A DNA stretch of 6,893 bases, taken from assembly GCA_029245665.1 (NCBI GenBank), contig JAQWOW010000142.1, positions 1 to 6,893 of the forward strand. The letters run 5' to 3'. Below, piece after piece: positions 1-5,329 of this stretch. The position numbers and the translations under genes are program-made. The notes under the pieces are model-generated. The model did not search any database, was not told the DNA's origin, and saw nothing but the letters and a program-made list of their open reading frames with translations. Each line of letters opens with the position of its first letter. Within the stretch, counting starts at the first letter, position 1. This DNA is from Polaribacter sp. (GTDB lineage Bacteria; Bacteroidota; Bacteroidia; Flavobacteriales; Flavobacteriaceae).

Positions 1-251
1 CCAACAACCACATTATCTCCATCATTTATATGGGTTTCTACTTTTAAATTCGAATCCACATAATTAAACACTTTTTTAGCAAAAGAAACCCCAGCAATAA
101 TACCCTTTTCTTTTACCAATAGCTGTGCCTTCCCTAATGAGGTTTTAGGAATGCAGGACAGAGAAGTATGATCTCCAATACCTACATCTTCTCTAATTGC
201 ATTAGAAATAATGAGTTCTAATTCTTTTTCAAATAGTGCTTCTGATATCAT
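1..251 (-). CDS. nadC: Nicotinate-nucleotide pyrophosphorylase (quinolinate phosphoribosyltransferase), N-terminal part
   Basis: Makes nicotinate mononucleotide from quinolinate and PRPP in cytosolic de novo NAD synthesis. Only the first 83 codons lie in the window; the gene continues past the left edge, so the catalytic barrel is not visible. The visible part reads as the N-terminal domain of the family: a helix with IREDVGIGDHTS at about residues 19-30, then LSCIP at 31-35, a KAQLLVKEKGIIAGV stretch at 41-55, and HINDGD at 74-79. The REDxGxGDHTS form is the one I associate with Bacteroidota NadC. The ATG at 249-251 is the only reasonable start, since it lies just before the helix that opens the family. 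The gene is divergent from rlmH with 61 bp between start codons. A weak -10-like TATTTTTA lies on the minus strand at 278-271, with no clear upstream TTG. The identification rests on N-terminal motifs only. Confidence 0.85.
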   Translation of the reverse strand, partial: MISEALFEKELELIISNAIREDVGIGDHTSLSCIPKTSLGKAQLLVKEKGIIAGVSFAKKVFNYVDSNLKVETHINDGDNVVV

Positions 252-279
252 AAGTCATTTTATTCTGATGTAAAAATAG

Positions 280-307
280 TAATTCGTAATTCATAATTCA
301 TAATTTT
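280..307. repeat. Four tandem 7-bp repeats (TAATTCR type) in the nadC-rlmH promoter region
   Basis: Four head-to-tail heptamers are visible: TAATTCG (280-286), TAATTCA (287-293), TAATTCA (294-300) and the degenerate TAATTTT (301-307). The last copy supplies most of the apparent rlmH -10 element. A change in copy number would alter what lies upstream of that -10 for rlmH and the distance to the divergent nadC start. The array is short and AT-rich, so it may be chance or replication slippage without function. Confidence 0.6.
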
Positions 308-308
308 G
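301..308 (+). promoter_or_regulatory. Probable Bacteroidota-type -10 (-7) element of rlmH
   Basis: TAATTTTG matches the Bacteroidota sigma-factor consensus TAnnTTTG. No clear TTG occurs at the usual distance upstream. The element ends only four bases before the rlmH ATG at 313, so transcription from it would start at or next to the start codon and give a leaderless or nearly leaderless mRNA. Confidence 0.45.
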
Positions 309-312
309 CATC

Positions 313-786
313 ATGAAAATTAAATTACTCGCCATCGGAAAGACTGATAACCCCCAATTAATAAAATTAATTGATGAATATCAAAACCGATTAAAACATT
401 ATATAAAATTTGAATTTGAGATTATTGCTGATCTTAAAAATGCAAAAAAAATAAGCGAAATTCAGCAAAAAGAAAAAGAAGGAGAACTGATACTTTCAAA
501 ACTCCAAAAAACAGATCATTTAATATTGTTAGATGAAAAAGGACAACACTTTACTTCAATTGAATTTTCTAAATACCTGCAAAAGAAGATGAATATGGGT
601 CTTAAACGATTGGTATTGGTTGTTGGAGGACCTTATGGCTTTTCTGAAGCCGTCTATAAAAAATCTATTGGAAAAATAGCATTGTCTAAAATGACATTTT
701 CTCACCAAATGATTCGATTGTTTATAGTGGAGCAACTCTACAGAGGTTTTAGCATTCTTAAAAATGAACCTTATCATCATGAGTAA
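313..786 (+). CDS. rlmH: 23S rRNA (pseudouridine1915-N3)-methyltransferase RlmH
   Basis: SPOUT-class, SAM-dependent enzyme that methylates N3 of pseudouridine 1915 in helix 69 of 23S rRNA on assembled ribosomes. At 157 residues it has the usual family length and is complete. Landmarks are the IGK start of the fold (residues 8-10), LLDEKG (72-77), the SAM-binding glycine loop VVGGPYGFS (103-111), LSKMTFSHQMIR (124-135) and the C-terminal knot segment EQLYRGFSILKNEPYHH (140-156). The last ends in the PYHH signature that positions the substrate. The ATG start is unambiguous because the family begins with MKI-type strands. It seems to be a single-gene unit: nadC runs away on the other strand and rdgB follows after 97 bp with its own probable promoter. 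No convincing terminator follows the stop. Confidence 0.96.
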   Translation: MKIKLLAIGKTDNPQLIKLIDEYQNRLKHYIKFEFEIIADLKNAKKISEIQQKEKEGELILSKLQKTDHLILLDEKGQHFTSIEFSKYLQKKMNMGLKRLVLVVGGPYGFSEAVYKKSIGKIALSKMTFSHQMIRLFIVEQLYRGFSILKNEPYHHE

Positions 787-822
787 CGAATTTCGTAACA
801 TACTATTTTCTAATTTTTTAAA

Positions 823-850
823 TTTGAAGCACTAAAACTTTGTAACTTTG
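823..850 (+). promoter_or_regulatory. Probable Bacteroidota-type promoter of the rdgB-permease-ATPase operon
   Basis: TAACTTTG at 843-850 matches TAnnTTTG exactly. A TTTG at 823-826 could be the -33 element, but the 16-bp spacer is shorter than the usual 19-21 bp. A start a few bases after 850 would leave a leader of about 30 nt before the rdgB ATG at 884. The in-frame TTG at 848-850 is part of this -10 and is therefore an unlikely translation start. Confidence 0.55.
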
Positions 851-883
851 GTTTTCTATTTTCAAACCACCATCTGCAATATT

Positions 884-1465
884 ATGAAACTTGTCTTTGC
901 AACTAATAATCCTAACAAACTAAAAGAAGTTAAAGAAATATTACCAAATACAATTGAGCTTTTAAGCTTGAAAGATATTCAATGTTTTGATGAAATTGAG
1001 GAAACTGAAACTACCTTGGAAGGGAATGCTCAGTTAAAAGCAGATTATATCACCCAAAAATTTGGATACAATTGTTTTGCAGATGATACCGGTTTAGAGG
1101 TAGAAATTTTAAAAGGAAAACCGGGAGTATACTCTGCACGTTTTGCTGGTAAACCCTGTAATTCTGAGAACAACATACAAAAATTATTGGCTAAATTAAA
1201 AAATAAAACAAATCGAAAAGCACAATTTAGAACGGCTATTTCTTTAAATTTAAATGAAGAAAAATTTCTTTTTGAGGGGATTTGTAAAGGAGAAATTTTA
1301 ACAAAAAAACAAGGTGAAAAAGGTTTTGGATATGATCCTATTTTTAAACCCGAAAATCACACTGCTTCTTTTGCCGAAATGTCTTCTGTAGAAAAAAATT
1401 CAATTTCTCATAGGGGAATCGCTATTGAAAAATTAGTTGCTTTTTTATCTGAATACAAAAAATAG
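884..1465 (+). CDS. rdgB: Non-canonical purine NTP pyrophosphatase (RdgB/HAM1 family)
   Basis: Hydrolyses dITP, ITP and XTP to the monophosphate plus pyrophosphate, keeping deaminated purines out of DNA and RNA. The 193-residue protein has all family landmarks: the nucleotide-binding TNNPNK at residues 7-12, E47-G48-N49 in TLEGNAQLKA, the catalytic ADDTGLE with D67/D68, the YSARFAG segment at 83-89, GFGYDP at 147-152, which cradles the base, and SHRG at 175-178. I chose the ATG at 884 because it gives the canonical MKLVFATNN start; an in-frame TTG 12 codons upstream lies inside the promoter. The FecCD-type permease gene starts 26 bp after the stop, so the three genes to 3318 are probably one transcript. 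A functional link between rdgB and the transporter is not evident. Confidence 0.95.
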   Translation: MKLVFATNNPNKLKEVKEILPNTIELLSLKDIQCFDEIEETETTLEGNAQLKADYITQKFGYNCFADDTGLEVEILKGKPGVYSARFAGKPCNSENNIQKLLAKLKNKTNRKAQFRTAISLNLNEEKFLFEGICKGEILTKKQGEKGFGYDPIFKPENHTASFAEMSSVEKNSISHRGIAIEKLVAFLSEYKK

Positions 1466-1491
1466 GTTCCCTTTTTGATAGGAATGATTAT

Positions 1492-2520
1492 ATGAAAGAA
1501 AAAAACCATTCAAATCACTTTTTACTTCTATCGGTAATACTGATCGTTTTCTTTTTTATAAACATTCGTTTTGGGTCTGTTCCAATTCCCTTTAAAGACA
1601 TCTTTAATATCCTTTTTGGTGGAGATATTAGCAAAGATAGTTGGGAAACAATCATTATTAATTTTAGAGTTCCTAAAGCAATCACAGCAATTTTAGTAGG
1701 TTCTGGTTTGTCTGTTTGTGGCTTATTAATGCAAACCCTATTTAGAAACCCTTTAGCAGGTCCTTTTGTCTTGGGCATCTCCTCCGGTGCAAGCTTGGGT
1801 GTTGCGATCTTAATTTTAGGATCTTCTATTTTTGGTGGAGCATTACTAACAAACTCGCTTTCTAATTTATCACTACCCATTGCCGCCAGTTTTGGTGCTT
1901 TTTTAGTATTATCATCAGTAATTTTAGCTGCAAATAAAGTAAGAAATACCATGTCGATTTTAATTATTGGATTGATGTTTGGTTCTTTAACATCTGCAGT
2001 GATAAGTGTTTTAGCCTACTTTAGTGAAGCGGCTCAAATTCAACAGTACCTGTTTTGGAGTTTTGGAAGTTTGGGCAATTTATCTTGGAATGAATTAATC
2101 GTTCTTTCCTGTATTTATAGTGTTGGAATTGTTGGAACGATCTTCGTTATTAAGCCGTTGAATAGTTTGTTATTGGGAGAAAGTTACGCAAAAAGTTTAG
2201 GGATAAATATAAAAAAAAGTAGGAATATTATTTTACTCATTACAAGTCTTTTAACAGGGGTAATTACTGCTTTTTCTGGCCCGATTGCTTTTGTAGGACT
2301 TGCAGTTCCACACATTACAAAAATAATTTTTTCGAGTTCTAATCATAAAATATTATTACCTGCTACTGCAATAATTGGGGCCATTATTCTATTAATTTGT
2401 GATTCTATTGCACAATTACCAACCAGCGATTTTATACTCCCTATAAATGCCATCACCTCATTTTTTGGAGCACCTGTTGTTATTTGGTTGTTGGTTCGAA
2501 AAAAGAAACTGTACGTGTAA
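1492..2520 (+). CDS. FecCD-family ABC transporter permease (iron-chelate/heme/cobalamin type)
   Basis: Inner-membrane channel subunit of a type II ABC importer of the BtuC/FecCD/HmuU family; two copies pair with two copies of the ATPase encoded next. The 342-residue length and about 9-10 hydrophobic segments fit the family. Family motifs are RVPKAITAILVGSGLSV (residues 59-75), MQTLFRNPLAGPFVLGISSGA (80-100, the family's strongest signature), LLLGESYAKSLGI (227-239), near the coupling helix that contacts the ATPase, SGPIAFVGLAVPH (262-274) and the C-terminal LPINAITSFFGAP (316-328). One hydrophobic segment (about 11-25) leads the protein and its tail is basic (RKKK). Homology cannot separate siderophore, heme and vitamin B12 substrates, and no binding protein or TonB receptor is adjacent to help. 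The family is certain; the substrate is not. Confidence 0.95.
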   Translation: MKEKNHSNHFLLLSVILIVFFFINIRFGSVPIPFKDIFNILFGGDISKDSWETIIINFRVPKAITAILVGSGLSVCGLLMQTLFRNPLAGPFVLGISSGASLGVAILILGSSIFGGALLTNSLSNLSLPIAASFGAFLVLSSVILAANKVRNTMSILIIGLMFGSLTSAVISVLAYFSEAAQIQQYLFWSFGSLGNLSWNELIVLSCIYSVGIVGTIFVIKPLNSLLLGESYAKSLGINIKKSRNIILLITSLLTGVITAFSGPIAFVGLAVPHITKIIFSSSNHKILLPATAIIGAIILLICDSIAQLPTSDFILPINAITSFFGAPVVIWLLVRKKKLYV

Positions 2521-3318
2521 ATGAAGAATTCAAAAGAAAATATTGTGCTTAAAACTGAAAATCTAACAATCGGATATCAGCAAAAAAAGAGGACAAAAAT
2601 TATAAGATCAGAAATCAACTTAGAAATTAAAAAAGGAAAACTAGTTGCTATTTTAGGTAAAAACGGAATCGGAAAATCTACGTTACTAAGAACACTTTCT
2701 AAAGTTCAAGAGCCGCTTTCAGGTAAAATATTTATCAACCAAAAAAACATACAGGAACTGTCTGAAAAAGAACTTTCTACACAGTTGAGCTTGGTATTAA
2801 CAGAACGCCTACCGGAAAGCCAACTAACCGTTTATGAGTTAATTGCTCTAGGAAGACAACCTTACACAAATTGGATTGATAAACTTTGTGCTTCTGATAT
2901 CGAAAAAATAGAAGTGGCTATTGAGCAAACAGAAATTGAACATCTTAAAAATAGCCGTTTTCATGAATTAAGTGATGGGCAACTTCAAAGAGTTTTAATC
3001 GCAAGAGCCTTAGCTCAAGATACCGAAATTATCATTCTAGATGAGCCAACAGCACATTTAGACATGCATCATACGATTAAAATATTTTCTTTGTTAAAAG
3101 AGCTCGTTTTAAAGACTCAAAAAACAATTATCATATCTTCTCATGAGGTAAATTTAGCAATTCAACTAGCAGATGAAATGATGCTTTTATCTTCAGATAC
3201 ATTTCATTTTGGCTCGCCAAGTGAATTAATCAAAGCAAATGCCTTCACAACGTTATTCCCCAAAGAACTTGTTAGGTTCAATAAAACGCTAGCACAATTT
3301 GTGATCACTAAAATTTAA
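2521..3318 (+). CDS. FecE/BtuD-type ABC transporter ATP-binding protein
   Basis: Cytoplasmic ATPase that drives the FecCD-type permease encoded directly upstream. Its ATG follows the permease stop with no intervening base, so the two are translationally linked and surely one complex. The 265-residue protein has an A-loop Tyr (Y19), Walker A GKNGIGKST (46-54), the signature LSDGQ (150-154) in place of LSGGQ, Walker B IIILDEP with D174/E175, D-loop HLD (179-181) and the H-loop H208 in SSHE. At the Q-loop, alignment by eye with FhuC/FecE puts a Glu (E95 in LVLTER) where Gln is usual. LTVYELIALGR (102-112) then follows the family pattern. The substrate is unresolved among ferric siderophore, heme and cobalamin. 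No terminator is obvious after the stop. Confidence 0.95.
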   Translation: MKNSKENIVLKTENLTIGYQQKKRTKIIRSEINLEIKKGKLVAILGKNGIGKSTLLRTLSKVQEPLSGKIFINQKNIQELSEKELSTQLSLVLTERLPESQLTVYELIALGRQPYTNWIDKLCASDIEKIEVAIEQTEIEHLKNSRFHELSDGQLQRVLIARALAQDTEIIILDEPTAHLDMHHTIKIFSLLKELVLKTQKTIIISSHEVNLAIQLADEMMLLSSDTFHFGSPSELIKANAFTTLFPKELVRFNKTLAQFVITKI

Positions 3319-3386
3319 TGATACTATTGTCTGAGAATTATATAATTTTAAAATCATATATTTAAAAAATTATTTAAAATAACTTC

Positions 3387-4430
3387 ATGAAAAAAATACT
3401 ACCTATTTTTTGCCTTTCTCTTTTTATAGCATGCAGTATTAGTCATAACGTCTCTAAAAAAGATACGATAACAGATTATGCTGTTGAGTTTGCAAAATCG
3501 ATTACAGCAGAAAACTTAAAAACACATTTATATATTTTTGCTTCAGATGAATTTGAGGGAAGAGACACCGGAGAAGCAGGACAAAAAAAAGCTGTTAATT
3601 ACTTAAAAGAATTTTATGTTGGTCAAAAAATTCCTTCTCCATTAGGAGGAAATGATTATTTTCAAGAGGTTCCTGCAAAATTTTTGAATAAAAATGCGAG
3701 AGGAGTATCACTAAAAGACTCAGAAAATGTTTTGGCATATATTCAAGGAACGGAAAAGCCTGATGAGGTTATTGTGATCTCAGCACATTTAGATCATGTT
3801 GGTAATCATGATGGAGAAATTTACAATGGTGCAGACGATGACGGCTCTGGTTCTGTTGCAATTTTAGAAATTGCTAAAGCATTTAAACAGGCGGTAAAAG
3901 AAGGAAAAGGCCCTAAGAGATCTTTATTATTTCTTCACGTTACTGGTGAAGAAAAAGGTTTATTAGGATCAAAATACTATACAGAAAATCCAATTTTCCC
4001 ACTAAAAAAAACGGTGTGTAATTTAAATATTGACATGATAGGTAGAATTGACAAAGCGCATACCATTGATTCTAATTATGTGTATTTAATTGGTTCAGAT
4101 AAATTGAGTACAGAACTTCACCAAGTATCTGAACATATAAATTCAAAATATACCAATATTAATTTAGACTATACATTTAATGACAAAGACGATCCTAATC
4201 GTTTTTACTATAGATCCGACCATTACAACTTTGCAAAAATGAATGTCCCTGTTATCTTTTATTTTAATGGTACTCACGAGGATTACCACAGGCCAACAGA
4301 TACTCCTGATAAAATTGAATACAATCTATTAGCAAAAAGAACACGTTTGATTTTTCACACAGCTTGGGAAATTGCCAACAGAGAAAATAGATTGATAGTT
4401 GACAAAGTAGCTCCTCAAGGATTTCATTAA
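3387..4430 (+). CDS. M28-family zinc peptidase, predicted exported lipoprotein
   Basis: Predicted di-zinc aminopeptidase-like enzyme acting in the periplasm or at the outer membrane on peptides. The first 15 residues form a lysine-headed hydrophobic signal followed by C16 in LFIAC; with Phe at -3 the lipobox is slightly non-standard, but lipidation is likely. The M28 metal site is complete: H134 and D136 in AHLDHVG, the bridging Asp in NGADDDGSG (about D150), catalytic E188 with ligand E189 in TGEEKGLLGS, D216 in NIDMIGR and H301 in DYHRPTDTP. An ASDEFEGRDTGEAG segment (52-65), typical of Bacteroidota M28 proteins, precedes the catalytic core. The 347-residue length is normal. It starts 68 bp after the ATPase gene; the AT-rich gap shows no well-spaced promoter, so read-through from the operon is possible. 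The cleavage specificity cannot be told. Confidence 0.92.
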   Translation: MKKILPIFCLSLFIACSISHNVSKKDTITDYAVEFAKSITAENLKTHLYIFASDEFEGRDTGEAGQKKAVNYLKEFYVGQKIPSPLGGNDYFQEVPAKFLNKNARGVSLKDSENVLAYIQGTEKPDEVIVISAHLDHVGNHDGEIYNGADDDGSGSVAILEIAKAFKQAVKEGKGPKRSLLFLHVTGEEKGLLGSKYYTENPIFPLKKTVCNLNIDMIGRIDKAHTIDSNYVYLIGSDKLSTELHQVSEHINSKYTNINLDYTFNDKDDPNRFYYRSDHYNFAKMNVPVIFYFNGTHEDYHRPTDTPDKIEYNLLAKRTRLIFHTAWEIANRENRLIVDKVAPQGFH

Positions 4431-4450
4431 ACCACAAGTTGTAGTTTTTT
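4429..4450. terminator. Hairpin between convergent genes, possible bidirectional terminator
   Basis: The arms around AACCACA (4430-4436) and TGTAGTT (4440-4446) pair across a 3-nt loop. A run of six T (4445-4450) follows on the plus strand and overlaps the end of msrA. On the plus strand one C-A mismatch breaks the stem; on the minus strand the same position is a U-G wobble, but only three T follow. The stem is short and GC-poor, so termination may be weak. Its place in the 18-bp gap between two convergent stop codons supports a terminator role. Confidence 0.5.
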
Positions 4451-5102
4451 ATTTGGCTTCTTTTTTTAACAATTCTGGAAATTTATTTTTGAATTTGTTT
4501 AATCTTGGAATAGACACTGCTTTCACATACCCTTGATTGGGATTTCTTTTTTCATAATCTTGATGGTAATCTTCAGCTTTATAAAATTTGGTATGTTTGG
4601 TTATTTCTGTAACTATCTTACCTGAGTAAATTTCTTGGTTTAGTTTAGTAATTGCAGCTTCTATAATTTTCTTTTCACTATCAGTTGAATAAAAAGCAAT
4701 AGAACGATATTGTGTTCCATAATCTGGGTGTTGACCATTTTTAGTAGTTGGATCGTGAGAACCAAAAAACACAGTTACCAAAGTTTTAAAACTTACTTTT
4801 TTGGGATTGTAATACACAGCCACAGTTTCTGCGTGCCCTGTTTTTCCGGTTCCAATTGTTTGGTAAGTTGGGTTTAATGTATGGCCTCCTGCATACCCAG
4901 AAATAGCCTCATCTACTCCAATAACACTTTCAAAAACAGCTTCTACACACCAAAAACATCCACTTGCAAAATAAGCAACCTTATTCTCCTTTTTAGACAT
5001 ATGGGCTACTTTGGATTCAATCTCTTTTTTTTCAGTAAATCCCAAACAAGAAATCAATAATACTAAAAAACTTACGATACTAACAGATTTTAAAATAGAC
5101 AT
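4449..5102 (-). CDS. msrA: Peptide-methionine (S)-S-oxide reductase MsrA, predicted lipoprotein
   Basis: Reduces the S-epimer of methionine sulfoxide in proteins. The 217-residue product carries a hydrophobic signal ending in the good lipobox LISC (C19), so it should be exported and lipid-anchored, repairing envelope proteins. Motifs of the MsrA fold are complete: catalytic C49 in GCFWCVE (48-54), GYAGG (69-73), GHAETV (89-94), HPDYGTQYRS (125-134) and EDYHQDY (177-183). The only cysteines are C19, C49 and C52; the C-terminal resolving cysteine of E. coli-type MsrA is absent, so C52 or an outside thiol must recycle the enzyme. I start it at the ATG at 5102; a TTG two codons upstream is possible but unneeded. 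It converges on the M28 peptidase and diverges from dnaX. Confidence 0.96.
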   Translation of the reverse strand: MSILKSVSIVSFLVLLISCLGFTEKKEIESKVAHMSKKENKVAYFASGCFWCVEAVFESVIGVDEAISGYAGGHTLNPTYQTIGTGKTGHAETVAVYYNPKKVSFKTLVTVFFGSHDPTTKNGQHPDYGTQYRSIAFYSTDSEKKIIEAAITKLNQEIYSGKIVTEITKHTKFYKAEDYHQDYEKRNPNQGYVKAVSIPRLNKFKNKFPELLKKEAK

Positions 5103-5131
5103 TTGCAAATAATTATACGGGTTAAAAAACT

Positions 5132-5139
5132 CAAAAATA
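5132..5139 (-). promoter_or_regulatory. Candidate -10 element of msrA
   Basis: Read on the minus strand the bases are TATTTTTG, matching TAnnTTTG, and they lie about 30 bp before the msrA ATG. A second identical match occurs further upstream (5185-5178 on the minus strand). Neither has a TTG at the usual spacing, so this is a candidate only. AT-rich DNA yields such matches by chance. Confidence 0.35.
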
Positions 5140-5228
5140 GTATATTTTTATTTCTAAAATTTACAGAAATGATTGCACAAAAATAAACTATTTGAATTAT
5201 ATAGATGTAATATAAACAAGCGATGCTC

Positions 5229-5294
5229 TATCTATTTACAACTTGTTTACAACTTTAGCATTTTCTTAAGAAACCCACTTGTAGAAAATAGATA
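5229..5294. repeat. Imperfect dyad, direct repeat and palindrome upstream of dnaX
   Basis: Three structures nest in this non-coding stretch. The left arm TATCTATTTACAA (5229-5241) is complementary to TTGTA plus AATAGATA (5279-5294) apart from a 3-nt bulge. TTTACAACTT occurs twice with an 11-bp period (5235-5244 and 5246-5255), about one helical turn. TTTCTTAAGAAA (5262-5273) is a perfect 12-bp palindrome. The right arm of the dyad begins on the TTG of the dnaX promoter. They could be binding sites for a regulator of dnaX or msrA; no known operator was recognised. Confidence 0.5.
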
Positions 5295-5309
5295 AGATGT
5301 CTATTTTTG
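5279..5309 (+). promoter_or_regulatory. Bacteroidota-type promoter of dnaX
   Basis: TTG at 5279-5281 and TATTTTTG at 5302-5309 are separated by 20 bp. This fits the TTG/TAnnTTTG consensus of Bacteroidota primary sigma factor and is the best-spaced promoter in the window. Transcription would begin around 5313-5316, leaving a leader of roughly 15 nt before the dnaX ATG. The -33 TTG overlaps the right arm of the upstream dyad. Confidence 0.65.
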
Positions 5310-5329
5310 TTAAAAATTTTATTTAAATA

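Noticed and set aside
444..451. Other A8 runs (444-451, 2211-2218, 3583-3590, 6600-6607) as slippage sites
   Set aside because: They are shorter, have no abutting hairpin, and are expected in a Lys-rich low-GC genome.
556..801. Minus-strand open frame of 81 codons across rlmH
   Set aside because: It lies antisense to nearly all of the conserved 3' half of rlmH and has no recognisable domain.
787..822. Inverted motif ACGAA/TTCGT after rlmH as a terminator
   Set aside because: The loop would be a single base and no T-run follows directly.
848..883. TTG start 12 codons upstream of the rdgB ATG
   Set aside because: The TTG is part of the TAACTTTG promoter element, and the ATG at 884 gives the canonical family N-terminus.
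1515..1952. Minus-strand open frame of 145 codons across the permease gene
   Set aside because: It mirrors the permease codons; its Lys/Pro-rich composition is what antisense of hydrophobic segments gives, and no family is recognised.
3318..3365. Short frame of 15 codons overlapping the ATPase stop (TAATG)
   Set aside because: Too short, low complexity and AT-driven, with no motif.
3319..3386. Promoter for the M28 peptidase in the 68-bp gap
   Set aside because: TAATTTTA (3343-3350) and TATATTTA (3357-3364) lack the final G and lie 13 and 27 bp from the only TTG (3327-3329).
5103..5108. TTG start two codons upstream of the msrA ATG
   Set aside because: The ATG at 5102 gives a normal signal peptide and lipobox, so the rarer codon is not needed.
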